From positions 4,916,090 to 4,980,089 of the forward strand of contig NZ_NIST01000001.1 of NCBI RefSeq assembly GCF_002335745.1: DNA of 64,000 bases, written 5' to 3'. The first letter of the stretch is position 1; every line of letters starts with the position of its first letter. The notes beneath the pieces were generated by a model, which had not been told where the DNA came from, did no database searches, and saw only the letters and a program-made list of their open reading frames with translations. Positions 47,969 to 56,576 of the stretch are shown in pieces. Source of the DNA: Evansella halocellulosilytica. GTDB taxonomy: Bacteria; Bacillota; Bacilli; Bacillales; Salisediminibacteriaceae. Both the position numbers and the translations under genes were made by a program.

Positions 47969-48250
47969 TTACGCAAGTCGGAATACGATTCCATGTCCGC
48001 CTTTTGGATACTCCCATTTAATATTGTCAAACTTACAGCCGATTCTGCAGCTCCCACACTCGTGACAGCCTTCAAACCCGACAAACATCCGATCGACTTC
48101 CCACTTATAAACTTCTGCCGGACAAAAAATCGTACAGTCTTTATCAGGGCAGTGATTTTTACATACATCATGATCTTTAATCTCTAAGTGTGACTTTTCA
48201 TCACACCGAAAACGGACGAGATACTGCTTTTCTTCAACCGTTTTTGCCAT
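47969..48250 (-). CDS. fixX: Ferredoxin-like protein FixX
   Basis: 93 residues. It has an 8-Cys-like ferredoxin layout with CPDKDCTIFCPAEVY and CHECGSCRIGCKFDNI, typical of FixX and the ferredoxin part of ETF-quinone oxidoreductase. It transfers electrons from FixC flavin to quinone. The start overlaps the fixC stop (TAATG). It is the last gene of a fixABCX set and would act at the membrane face. Confidence 0.9.
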   Translation of the reverse strand: MAKTVEEKQYLVRFRCDEKSHLEIKDHDVCKNHCPDKDCTIFCPAEVYKWEVDRMFVGFEGCHECGSCRIGCKFDNIKWEYPKGGHGIVFRLA

Positions 48251-49545
48251 TATTTCATCACCCTCCATGCGCGATATAAATCTTTTGCAACGCTAAACTT
48301 ACCTCTTCCCGATGTGAAGTCCTTCACAATCTTCTTTTGCTTTTCCCGTTTTGACGTCCCGTCAACAGTAAAGAACGCATTCATCGCCTTATTCATAAGA
48401 GGAACATATTCTTCAAAATATTGAGGGTTTTCTTCAAAAGTATGTGTGGCATCTTTATATTTCTTCAAATCTTTACCGATAAAGCTGTCATATAAATTCG
48501 TTCGATACGAATCCAGTGTTCGTTCTGTAAATTCTCCAAGATCTTTTGCTTTTATAATTGTTTCTGCAGCCATTTTCCCTGAGGACATTGCCATGTTCGA
48601 TCCTTCACGATGGATTGCGTTAACAAGCTGTGCCGCATCCCCTGCTACTAATACGCCATTCCCTACAAGCTTAGGAATTGATTTGTAACCACCTTCAGGG
48701 ATCAAGTGAGCTAAATATTCTTGCGTCTCACTTCCATCAATATACGGTTTGACCATTGGGTGGTTTTTCACATACTCTAACAATTCGTACGGCTTCACCT
48801 TTTTCTTAATCATCCCTGATAATGTCGTCCCTACACCGAGATTGAGACTGTCGATGTTCGTATACAGAAATGCCGTTCCAAGAAGCCCCTGCGTCGAATC
48901 ACCGAATATTTCAATTGATACTCCTTCCTTATCACCGACGTTAAAACGTTCATTAATCGTTTTTTTCGGAAGTTTTAAAACTTCCATGACCGTTAACGCG
49001 ACTTCATCAGGCTTCCATTCCTTGTGAAACCCTATCTGTTTTGCTAGCAATGAGTTTACACCGTCAGCTAGGACTACGACATCTGCATACAATTCACCAT
49101 TTGGTCGATCCGTCCGTACACCAATTACACAGTCATCTTCTACAATACATTCTGTGACAACGGTTTCATTTATTAATATAGCTCCTTGCTCTACTGCTTT
49201 TGAAGCAAACCATTTATCAAATTTCGCTCGCAACACTGTGAAGTTATTAAACGGTTCTTTCCCCCATTCCAAACCTTTATAACTCGTCGTTACCATCGAC
49301 TCTTTATCTAAAAACCAAAATCGTTGTTCAACAACTGGACGCTCTAACGGGGCTTCCTTCCAAAACTCTGGAATGATTTCTTCCATCTGTTTTCTATATA
49401 ATATTCCCCCCATCACATTTTTGGCACCGGGATATTCACCTCGTTCAATCAGTAACACATTCAATCCATTTTTCGCACAAGTGTAAGCACAGCTCGTTCC
49501 TGCAGGTCCTGCTCCAACAACGATAACATCAAATTTTTCAGGCAT
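48250..49545 (-). CDS. fixC: FAD-dependent dehydrogenase FixC (ETF-quinone oxidoreductase-like)
   Basis: 431 residues. FDVIVVGAGPAGTSCAYTCA is the FAD Rossmann motif, YPGAKNVMGGIL follows, and GVLVAGDAAQLVNAIHREGS is the second FAD-binding segment. It accepts electrons from the FixAB flavoprotein and passes them via FixX to the quinone pool. It overlaps fixB by 8 nt and fixX by one base. Confidence 0.93.
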   Translation of the reverse strand: MPEKFDVIVVGAGPAGTSCAYTCAKNGLNVLLIERGEYPGAKNVMGGILYRKQMEEIIPEFWKEAPLERPVVEQRFWFLDKESMVTTSYKGLEWGKEPFNNFTVLRAKFDKWFASKAVEQGAILINETVVTECIVEDDCVIGVRTDRPNGELYADVVVLADGVNSLLAKQIGFHKEWKPDEVALTVMEVLKLPKKTINERFNVGDKEGVSIEIFGDSTQGLLGTAFLYTNIDSLNLGVGTTLSGMIKKKVKPYELLEYVKNHPMVKPYIDGSETQEYLAHLIPEGGYKSIPKLVGNGVLVAGDAAQLVNAIHREGSNMAMSSGKMAAETIIKAKDLGEFTERTLDSYRTNLYDSFIGKDLKKYKDATHTFEENPQYFEEYVPLMNKAMNAFFTVDGTSKREKQKKIVKDFTSGRGKFSVAKDLYRAWRVMK

Positions 49546-50581
49546 GATTCGTTACACCTCCAGCTTTGGATTCACCTTGTAAAGCTTTGCGAAATTCCTC
49601 TGTTAACAGTGGGACAATTTCAAATGCGTCTGCAACGACCCCATGATGGGCTGCTTGAAAAATAGCCGCATCCGGATCATTATTTATGGCGATAATCAAT
49701 TCTGAGTTTTGCATGCCAACAAGATGTTGAATCGCTCCTGATATCCCGATTGCAATATATATTTTCGGTGTTACAGTTGCACCTGTTTGACCAACTTGAT
49801 GCTCGTGTTTACAAAGTCCTGCTTCGACAACATCCCGGCTCGCTCCGACTGTTGCATTCAGGACGCTAGCAAGCTCTTTTACCATTTGAAAGCCTTTCTC
49901 ATCTTTAATTCCTTTGCCTGCTGAGACAATGACATTTGCTTCTTCTAAATTTACCGCTTTTTTCGTATCTCGGACAATTTGAAGAACTTTCGTTTTTAAG
50001 CTTTCTTCTTTAATCGAAATTTGTTCTTCAATAACCTCCCCGGTCCTCCCAGGCTGGCGATCTGGTTTTGCAATGACTTTAGGTCGTACTGTTGCCATTT
50101 GAGGTACGTGCTTTTTACATAAAATTGTCGCCATAATATTCCCGCCGAATGCTGGCCTGCTTGCCTCAAACAGCCGTTTTTCTACATTGACATCGAGCAA
50201 TGTTGTATCTGCTGTTAAGCCTGTTAACACTTCTGTTGCAACCGCACTTGCTAAATCTTTACCGTTCGCTGTCGCACCATACAAAAATATCTCAGGCTTG
50301 TATTTCCGTACTAAGTCGCCTACAGCTACCATATACGTTTCTGTCCGGTATTGATCGAGGATAGGGTCATCGATGACATATACTTTGTCGGCGCCGTATT
50401 CAAATACTGTTTTTGGTAATTCCTTCACGCCACTTCCTAATAAAACACCGCATAAATCAACATCTAATTTATCAGCGAGATCTCGGCCTGCACGTAACAG
50501 CTCGATTCCAACATCAACAATTTGACGGTCTCTCTGTTCAATGAAAACCCAGACACCTCTGTACTCATCTTTATTCATCAT
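49538..50581 (-). CDS. fixB: Electron transfer flavoprotein alpha subunit, FixB type
   Basis: 347 residues. The C-terminal FAD domain shows GASRDVVEAGLCKHEHQVGQ, then VTPKIYIAIGISGAIQHLVG and INNDPDAAIFQAAHHGVVAD, the ETF-alpha signature. It is longer than a housekeeping EtfA (about 325) and begins EYRGVWVFIEQRDRQIVDVG, typical of FixB in bifurcating ETFs. The start overlaps the fixA end; AAGGGTGG lies 8 nt upstream. Confidence 0.92.
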   Translation of the reverse strand: MMNKDEYRGVWVFIEQRDRQIVDVGIELLRAGRDLADKLDVDLCGVLLGSGVKELPKTVFEYGADKVYVIDDPILDQYRTETYMVAVGDLVRKYKPEIFLYGATANGKDLASAVATEVLTGLTADTTLLDVNVEKRLFEASRPAFGGNIMATILCKKHVPQMATVRPKVIAKPDRQPGRTGEVIEEQISIKEESLKTKVLQIVRDTKKAVNLEEANVIVSAGKGIKDEKGFQMVKELASVLNATVGASRDVVEAGLCKHEHQVGQTGATVTPKIYIAIGISGAIQHLVGMQNSELIIAINNDPDAAIFQAAHHGVVADAFEIVPLLTEEFRKALQGESKAGGVTNHA

Positions 50582-51407
50582 TTTCCTGACCACCCTTCAC
50601 TTCAAAAAGTTCCCTTTGTTCCATCAAAATGTTGAACACAGCCTCCGATTGCTGTTCAGCACTTCCTTGAATCATTGTAGCCCCTTTGCTTTTTTCAGGT
50701 GGCCACATCTTCCCTACAATGGTCGGTGAGCCTTTTAATCCGAGCTGTTTAATATTAACGTCATCTAAGTCATCAACGGTCCAAACAATCGGTGAGTATC
50801 TCGCAGCACGCAGCATATTTGGGAGGGGAGAGTAAGCTACTTCATTAATTTCCTTTTCAATCGTTAATAAGCATGGGAGCGTTGACTGGATTCTTTCATA
50901 CCCGTTTTCTATTTTTCTTCTTACGATAATTTGTCGCTCTGCTTTATCGACCTCTTCCACTTTTATAACACTTGTAAGCGGCGGTATTTCCATTCTTCTA
51001 GCAACTCCGGGGCCTGTTTGTCCGGTATCACCATCAATGGCATGTTTTCCGCATAAAACTAAATCAATCTCATCTAGCTTCCTAAGTTTTTCAATCGCCT
51101 TATACAACGCATAACTAGTAGCAAGTGTATCTGCACCAGCAAAACGCCTGTCAGAGATGAGATAGCCTTCGTCCGCTCCTATTTCTACACATTTTTTGAT
51201 AGCTTCCCTTGCTTGAGGCGGTCCCATTGACAAAACAGTCACTTTTCCTTCATGAATTTCTCTTAGGCGAACAGCTTCTTGGACAGCGTGTGCGTCATAA
51301 GGATTTAAAATAGCTGGTGCACTCGAGCGGTCAAGTGTATTCGTCTTTGGATTAATTTTAATGATTTTCGTATCTGGAACTTGCTTAATACATACGAGAA
51401 TATTCAT
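50571..51407 (-). CDS. fixA: Electron transfer flavoprotein beta subunit, FixA type
   Basis: 278 residues. MNILVCIKQVPDTKIIKINP is the usual start, followed by GPPQAREAIKKCVEIGADEG and LCGKHAIDGDTGQTGPGVAR, the ETF-beta signature. With FixB it forms the flavoprotein that, in FixABCX complexes, splits NADH electrons between ferredoxin or flavodoxin and quinone. I chose ATG 51407 after GAGGTG; the upstream ATG at 51458 has no conserved sequence behind it. Confidence 0.92.
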   Translation of the reverse strand: MNILVCIKQVPDTKIIKINPKTNTLDRSSAPAILNPYDAHAVQEAVRLREIHEGKVTVLSMGPPQAREAIKKCVEIGADEGYLISDRRFAGADTLATSYALYKAIEKLRKLDEIDLVLCGKHAIDGDTGQTGPGVARRMEIPPLTSVIKVEEVDKAERQIIVRRKIENGYERIQSTLPCLLTIEKEINEVAYSPLPNMLRAARYSPIVWTVDDLDDVNIKQLGLKGSPTIVGKMWPPEKSKGATMIQGSAEQQSEAVFNILMEQRELFEVKGGQENDE

Positions 51408-51928
51408 TACATTCCTACACCTCTTTCTCCTTGACATTCCATTTGTGAATATATTCACTTACATAACGAGACAGTTATTTTTGTTCAACGCTTCACGTAA
51501 TCACGGAAAATTTTTTTGCGGGACAATTACGTACTTATATGATGTGAGCAGCAAATGGTTCATGAAGCTAAAAGTTTGATGTGAAGCGATTACATGTACA
51601 AGTATCTCCTCCCTTTCAAGAGCAAATGCCTATAAGTGCTTTCTATCTTATATGCTGTTCTCTCTTAAAATGAAAGTGATTTTCACTTTTATTTTTTGAA
51701 GTAAAATGTTTCTCAGCTTGCTCCTATCTTCTACTTTTTATATGAATATGTGGGACCTTGAATATTGATGCTACTTAGTTCAGGATGTTCTCAGAAAAGC
51801 TGAAAGAATCGGCAATAGAGGGCAACAAAGCGAAGTAATGATTAAGAGAAAGACTCAAAAAACGGGTATATCCGTAACGTGGAAAGCGTCCGGAGTTAGC
51901 TTTCAAATTACCTTAAAGAGTAAAAAAA
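51408..51928. other. 520-bp intergenic region upstream of fixA
   Basis: AT-rich sequence without a plausible gene on either strand. It should carry the fix promoter, but no convincing -35/-10 pair or known riboswitch was recognised. Around 51780-51900 the base composition is more gene-like, without an intact frame; it may be a gene remnant. Confidence 0.5.
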
Positions 51929-51957
51929 GGTTGTCCTCAATATACATTTGGACAACC
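51929..51957 (-). terminator. Terminator after the yxlG-like gene
   Basis: GGTTGTCC pairs with GGACAACC around a 13-nt loop; the minus-strand tail is TTTTTTTAC. It lies a few bp after the permease stop. Confidence 0.8.
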
Positions 51958-51965
51958 CTCTTCCT

Positions 51966-52754
51966 TTATGTTGTATGAATAGCCATCTCTTTTCGCTGAA
52001 AAAAGTAGCTAGTTAAAGAGATCATCGCGAAGATGATAATAAACGTTGTCATCATATTTAGAAGGAAGTTTTCTCCCACTGCACCTGTCTGAAACAGCAA
52101 TTGCGTGTGATTCATTAACATTCCTGGTGACCATTTCATCAGATCTGGAGTTAAACTACTTAATAAGCTAATGGTCACAGTTATACCTATACTTAAAAAT
52201 GCGGTTGCTGCTGTACTTTTCAGCAATGCACTTAAACAGAGGACGAGCGTTATAATAAAGAAAACCCAAACACTATATACAAGGGCTCCTTTTATAACAA
52301 AGACAGCTGCTACTCGTTCTATTAGTAAGAACGTATAATAAACAGACAAGCTAAAGCCTAAAATATAAGAACTAAGTGATAACAAAGTTATATGAGCCCA
52401 TTTCGCTGTTAAGTAAGACACGTAAGAAACAGGCTTAACGAGCACCATAATGATGCTACCATTGTTTCGTTCTGATGCGACTGTCCCCATAAATGCCAGC
52501 ACGATTACGAGAAAGCCAATTTGACTAAACTGACCTAATGTTTCCGAGAGGACTTGAGCTCCTGAAGGGACAGGAATATTGATCACTGTATCTTCCGGCA
52601 ATCCGCCAAACTGTTCAATGATATCTGGTAAAAAATAAGTAGTTACAGGTTGCATGATCCCTAACAATAAAAAGACGAGCGGAATCCATAACCATTTGAA
52701 ATTTCTCAACGACTCTTTCCATTCTTTTTTGAATAATGTCATCCATTGGCTCAT
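51966..52754 (-). CDS. yxlG: ABC transporter permease (YxlG-like)
   Basis: 262 residues with six hydrophobic spans; the start MTLFKKEWKESLRNFKWLWI is typical of ABC-2 permeases of small exporters. VASERNNGSIIMVLVKPVSY is the conserved loop after the second span. It overlaps the ATPase gene by 4 nt. With the ATPase and the PLDc_N membrane protein it reproduces the yxlE-yxlF-yxlG order at the end of the B. subtilis sigY operon, but no sigma factor gene is here. Confidence 0.85.
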   Translation of the reverse strand: MSQWMTLFKKEWKESLRNFKWLWIPLVFLLLGIMQPVTTYFLPDIIEQFGGLPEDTVINIPVPSGAQVLSETLGQFSQIGFLVIVLAFMGTVASERNNGSIIMVLVKPVSYVSYLTAKWAHITLLSLSSYILGFSLSVYYTFLLIERVAAVFVIKGALVYSVWVFFIITLVLCLSALLKSTAATAFLSIGITVTISLLSSLTPDLMKWSPGMLMNHTQLLFQTGAVGENFLLNMMTTFIIIFAMISLTSYFFQRKEMAIHTT

Positions 52755-53656
52755 GATTGTGTCACCCTCATAAATAAATCTTCTAATGTTGTTTTTACAA
52801 CTTCAAACTTTAATAATTTTAATTGCTGAAGGTTTTCATCTGCTAACAATATTGACCTTGCCTCATCTATATCTTTGACAGTCAAGGTCATTTTCTTCTC
52901 TTCTACATTCATGTGTCTTACCCATTCAGCTTTTTTTATCGTTCTTGCCCAATCTTGAAGCGGATTTTCTGTTTCTATATAAAATGTCGGCTTCTGATAT
53001 TCATTTTGTAATTCATGAAGATTCCCTTCGACGATAATTTTCCCATGTTTCATAATAAAGATTTCCTCACACACTTCCTCTGCATCATGAAGTACGTGAG
53101 TGGAAAAAAGAATCGATGTTTTTTCTTTTAACTTCTTCATTAAGTTCAGCACTTCTCTGCGTCCAATCGGGTCCAATGCCGAAACAGGCTCATCAAGAAT
53201 AATCAGTTTCGGATCATGGACGAGCGCTTGCGCGATACCTAACCTTTGTTTCATTCCACCAGAGTAACCTTGTATTCTTTTTTTCTTTGCTTCTGTGAGC
53301 CCGACAAGCTCTAACAGTTCTTCACTTTTTTCTTTTGATGCCTGTGCTGATTTTCCTGCTAACTCCCCTGAAAAAATGATGTATTCTTCTCCAGTCATCC
53401 AGCCGTAAAATTTCGGATATTGAGGTAAATAACCAATATATTGCCGGCGATCTCCTGTATAGCGACGGTCAAACGTTATCCTCCCTCTAGTCGGTCTCAT
53501 TAACCCTGTCACCATATTTAATGTCGTTGATTTTCCCGCTCCATTCGGACCTAAAAGAGCTGTACAAACTCCTTCTTTTATTGAAAGGTTTATGTTCTCT
53601 ACCGCCAAAGACCCTTTAAATGACTTAGATAAATTCTCCGTTACGATTAAACTCAT
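52751..53656 (-). CDS. yxlF: ABC transporter ATP-binding protein (YxlF-like)
   Basis: 301 residues. Walker A GPNGAGKST, signature YSGGMKQRLG, Walker B LIILDEPVSALDP, then an H-loop ILFSTHVLH. The C-terminal 80 residues form the accessory domain typical of small-exporter ATPases. It energises the permease in the next gene. The start overlaps the upstream gene by one base. Confidence 0.93.
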   Translation of the reverse strand: MSLIVTENLSKSFKGSLAVENINLSIKEGVCTALLGPNGAGKSTTLNMVTGLMRPTRGRITFDRRYTGDRRQYIGYLPQYPKFYGWMTGEEYIIFSGELAGKSAQASKEKSEELLELVGLTEAKKKRIQGYSGGMKQRLGIAQALVHDPKLIILDEPVSALDPIGRREVLNLMKKLKEKTSILFSTHVLHDAEEVCEEIFIMKHGKIIVEGNLHELQNEYQKPTFYIETENPLQDWARTIKKAEWVRHMNVEEKKMTLTVKDIDEARSILLADENLQQLKLLKFEVVKTTLEDLFMRVTQS

Positions 53657-53871
53657 TAATCATTTCTCCTCCCAAAAATAAAATAAAGAATAGGTCCGAG
53701 GAAATTAATAAAAACGATCACTAAAATCCAAACCCATTGTGGGCCATTCGTCTTGTTATGCTTAAAACAATCAATGAATGCAACAACCATTAATATGAAT
53801 TGAATAACAAAAACAGGTGCAACTAAAGCCCATGGAACCCTTGCCAAACTATTTAAAATTTCATCTAGCAC
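53656..53871 (-). CDS. yxlE: PLDc_N-domain membrane protein (YxlE-like)
   Basis: 71 residues with two spans. The PLDc_N pattern is AFIDCFKHNKTNGPQWVWIL followed by VIVFINFLGPILYFIFGRR. GTG start after AAAGGGGG; a longer in-frame start at 53928 lacks a site. First gene of the three-gene exporter operon. YxlE in B. subtilis counters SigY activity, but that partner is absent here. Confidence 0.82.
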   Translation of the reverse strand: MLDEILNSLARVPWALVAPVFVIQFILMVVAFIDCFKHNKTNGPQWVWILVIVFINFLGPILYFIFGRRND

Positions 53872-54397
53872 AAATATCCCCCTTTTCCCGCTCATCATTA
53901 CGTACAGACATTTACTTGAAAAGTTCATATTTTCATCCCTTTCCTTTCTACGTCAAAGCCCGACAATAGTTTCATCACTCCTCAAAAATGTTCACAAAAT
54001 TGTCACGGACCTGGTCCGTGACAATTTTATTTCTAGGCTTGACTTCTTAAAAGTTACAGATATGACTACTAATTTTCCTGAAATGAGTCAAAAGAGTTCT
54101 TTCTTTTTGCTCATTTAATGGTAAAATGGATATTAATTGGCATTCCCTTTTTTATCTATGCGATTAAAGATGAATAAAATTATCTAGCCACTTGTATGTT
54201 ATATAATCCTACATTTATTAATATTCCTGGCTACAAACGTTAAATAATCGTTTCATAGATTAAAAACAAAATAGATTAATTTTTGTAAGACACACATACT
54301 ATGAAAACAGGAAACGTAATTGGGAACCATTTTCATCTTTAAACGTACTTATAAACGGGACTTATTTTGATGCTAAATATATTTTTGGAGGGTATTT
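53872..54397. other. 525-bp intergenic region
   Basis: Holds the perfect hairpin at 53996-54028 and the divergent promoters of the yxlE-like operon and the lipoprotein gene. AT-rich, no gene seen. Confidence 0.55.
53996..54028. terminator. Perfect palindromic terminator-like hairpin
   Basis: Two 16-nt arms (left ending TCACGGACC, right starting GGTCCGTGA) around one T, flanked by A and T runs. It lies upstream of the exporter operon and is not clearly behind any gene, so it may be a repeat-derived structure. Confidence 0.7.
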
Positions 54398-55246
54398 ATG
54401 AAAAAGAGTATGATGATCATCGCCGCATCATTAATGACGTTAATGGTTGCGTGTAACGATGAAGAAGTATCACAAAACGTAGAATCTGTATTAAACGATT
54501 CAATTGATGCAATGGAAGAGTTATCAAGCTATTCAATGAAAGTGGACTCAACCCAAAGTATGGTTGTCGAAGAGGAATCAATGGATATTGAATCATCAAT
54601 TGAGATGGACTTACTTCTTGAACCTTTAACATTATTCCAAAAAACTTCCTTTGACCTTGGCGATATGGGCATGGGAATGGATATGTCATTAGAATATGAC
54701 TCATATTTTTCTGAAGAAGAAGGCTTTTTTATGCAAGATCCATTTGCAAATGAATGGGCTAAATTTTCAAACACAGTGATGGATGAAATGATGGAAGAGG
54801 CGTTAGCTCTATCTGATGCACAATTAAGCCCTGAAGAGCAGCTTAAGCCATTCAAAGAATACATTTCCGATTTAAGCATTATAGAAGAAGAGGACCATTA
54901 TGTGATTAGTTTAAAAGGTGAAGGCGCAGACATGTCAGCATTCGCAGAACAAATTTCAACAATGGCTGGAGAAGGTATGGATGAACTTTTCGAAGACATT
55001 TGGAATGATATGGAAATCCATGCTTTAGAATATGAAATCTTTATTGATAAAGAGACATATTATCAAACGGAAGCAAACGTATATATGGAAATGACAATGA
55101 ATATTGAAGAAGAATCAATGACTTTGGAACAAACCTCTCATATGATCTTAAGCCAGTTTAATGAATTAGATGATCTACAAATTCCAGAAGAAGTTTTAGA
55201 AAACGCCGAAGAAATTAGCGACGAAGGCTTCTTAGGGGAATTTTAA
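54398..55246 (+). CDS. Acidic lipoprotein (DUF6612-like)
   Basis: 282 residues. MKKSMMIIAASLMTLMVACN is a lipoprotein signal ending LMVAC. The mature protein is extremely acidic and Met-rich (MDEMMEEALALSDAQLSPEE). A repeating beta pattern (MKVDSTQSMVV, ALEYEIFIDKETYYQTEANV) resembles LppX/LolA-like or DUF6612 lipoproteins of Bacillus. It is anchored on the outer face of the membrane. The acidity suits a saline or alkaline habitat. GGAGGGT precedes the ATG. Function unknown. Confidence 0.8.
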   Translation: MKKSMMIIAASLMTLMVACNDEEVSQNVESVLNDSIDAMEELSSYSMKVDSTQSMVVEEESMDIESSIEMDLLLEPLTLFQKTSFDLGDMGMGMDMSLEYDSYFSEEEGFFMQDPFANEWAKFSNTVMDEMMEEALALSDAQLSPEEQLKPFKEYISDLSIIEEEDHYVISLKGEGADMSAFAEQISTMAGEGMDELFEDIWNDMEIHALEYEIFIDKETYYQTEANVYMEMTMNIEEESMTLEQTSHMILSQFNELDDLQIPEEVLENAEEISDEGFLGEF

Positions 55247-55251
55247 TGTTA

Positions 55252-55305
55252 AAAAGTGCTAGGTTTTCTCCTGGAATCTTTGGAGTTGCCTAGCACTTTT
55301 CTTTT
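55252..55305 (+). terminator. Terminator after the acidic lipoprotein gene
   Basis: AAAAGTGCTAGG pairs with CCTAGCACTTTT, followed by CTTTTTTATT. It also lies past the serpin end on the opposite strand. Confidence 0.8.
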
Positions 55306-55330
55306 TTATTATGAATTTTCTACGACCTAT

Positions 55331-56434
55331 TTAATCCAATTTAACGACATGACCTTGAAAAATGTTCACACCTGTTAACTTGTGACGCACACGAAAAAGA
55401 AACGGACGATTAAATTGTAAGCTCTTTTCATCTATTGGCATAGACTCACCTCTTACACCTATAGAAGTAGCAGCTGCTGCCTCAATGCCTTCCTCGTTTA
55501 TTTCAATATAAGAGATGTGCTTTACTTCATTCATAAACAAATGTGTTGCCCCGGCAACCATCTTCGATAAGTCTGCCTCCTCTGAATGAAATGCAGCTTT
55601 CATTCCTAACTTCTTCAATGGTTCATTTAAAACCCATTCAGTACATATATTAAATTTAGGGATAAATAAAGATATATACTCCTTTTCATGTGGAACTAGC
55701 CAGTGTAATGCTCCTTTACTTAGTTTCTCTATTACAGTTTTAAGCTCGATTCCTTTAGTCGGTAATAACAAATCCATTTCATACTGACCATCACCATAAG
55801 ACAAGCTTACAGATTCATATTCGTCCGATTTTAAATAAGGAATAAGCTCTGTTTTTCCCATAAATGGAACATAACTTTCTTCTCCATCAACTGAGATAAA
55901 TAACTTGTTAGCTGTCATATACGGTTCGAACGGATAACTCCACTTCCCTTTAAAATAAACAATATTTAATAATAACAACAGGATATCTTCATCTAGATGG
56001 TCAATGATATGATCAATATAACCTTCTGTCTCTTCTTTTATCCAATGATTTACTTTCTTAACTTTAGTTAGAATATCTAATTTTGCTTCATAATACTGAG
56101 ACACACCCTCGACAAAACCATCACAAAATGAAACCCCATCTTTCCCCCAGATCGAATTGGCAATTTTCATTTTTACGTATTGACCTTCCAACTGAAGTAC
56201 ATTTAATAACCTTTTATGCACCTCATGAACATCATCTTGAAAATCAACTGCTTGAAGGACATGCAACATCTCCTCGCAAGTTTTCCCTGCTGTACCACTC
56301 GATGTCATTGATAATGCTGCATGTATACTATAAGGACTAAACACATGATTTACATCTTTATTAATAAGCATCTCGTAAAGCATCTGGCCAAAACGATTCA
56401 TACGATCCGAATACTCATTATTCATATTAGCCAT
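55331..56434 (-). CDS. Serpin (serine protease inhibitor family)
   Basis: 367 residues, normal serpin size. FSPYSIHAALSMTSSGTAGK near the N-terminus, ANSIWGKDG in the middle, the hinge EINEEGIEAAAATS and the C-terminal FNRPFLFRV. Counting from the hinge (P15 Gly, P12-P9 Ala) places P1 at Glu330 and P1' at Ser331 in VRGESMP. The Ala-rich hinge predicts an inhibitory serpin. There is no signal peptide, so it should act in the cytosol. Serpins are uncommon in Bacillus. RBS AGAGGTG. A monocistronic gene. Confidence 0.92.
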   Translation of the reverse strand: MANMNNEYSDRMNRFGQMLYEMLINKDVNHVFSPYSIHAALSMTSSGTAGKTCEEMLHVLQAVDFQDDVHEVHKRLLNVLQLEGQYVKMKIANSIWGKDGVSFCDGFVEGVSQYYEAKLDILTKVKKVNHWIKEETEGYIDHIIDHLDEDILLLLLNIVYFKGKWSYPFEPYMTANKLFISVDGEESYVPFMGKTELIPYLKSDEYESVSLSYGDGQYEMDLLLPTKGIELKTVIEKLSKGALHWLVPHEKEYISLFIPKFNICTEWVLNEPLKKLGMKAAFHSEEADLSKMVAGATHLFMNEVKHISYIEINEEGIEAAAATSIGVRGESMPIDEKSLQFNRPFLFRVRHKLTGVNIFQGHVVKLD

Positions 56435-56543
56435 TTACACTTCACCTCTTTAAAAGCTAACAAATTTCCTTCCCTATAAAATATGACTCACATAGGTAGA
56501 CATGACAATATATGTATAAATTGACTCTTCTGTATGTAAAAAA

Positions 56544-56570
56544 TCCCCTTTCCGCAAACCGAAAAGGGGA
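56544..56570 (-). terminator. Terminator after gapN
   Basis: TCCCCTTT and AAAGGGGA pair around an 11-nt loop; the minus-strand tail is TTTTTTAC. It lies just past the gapN stop. Confidence 0.8.
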
Positions 56571-56576
56571 CTTACA

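Noticed and set aside
47899-48171. 90-codon minus-strand frame overlapping fixX
   Set aside because: It lies in another frame of the well-supported fixX gene and has no ribosome site or protein-like features.
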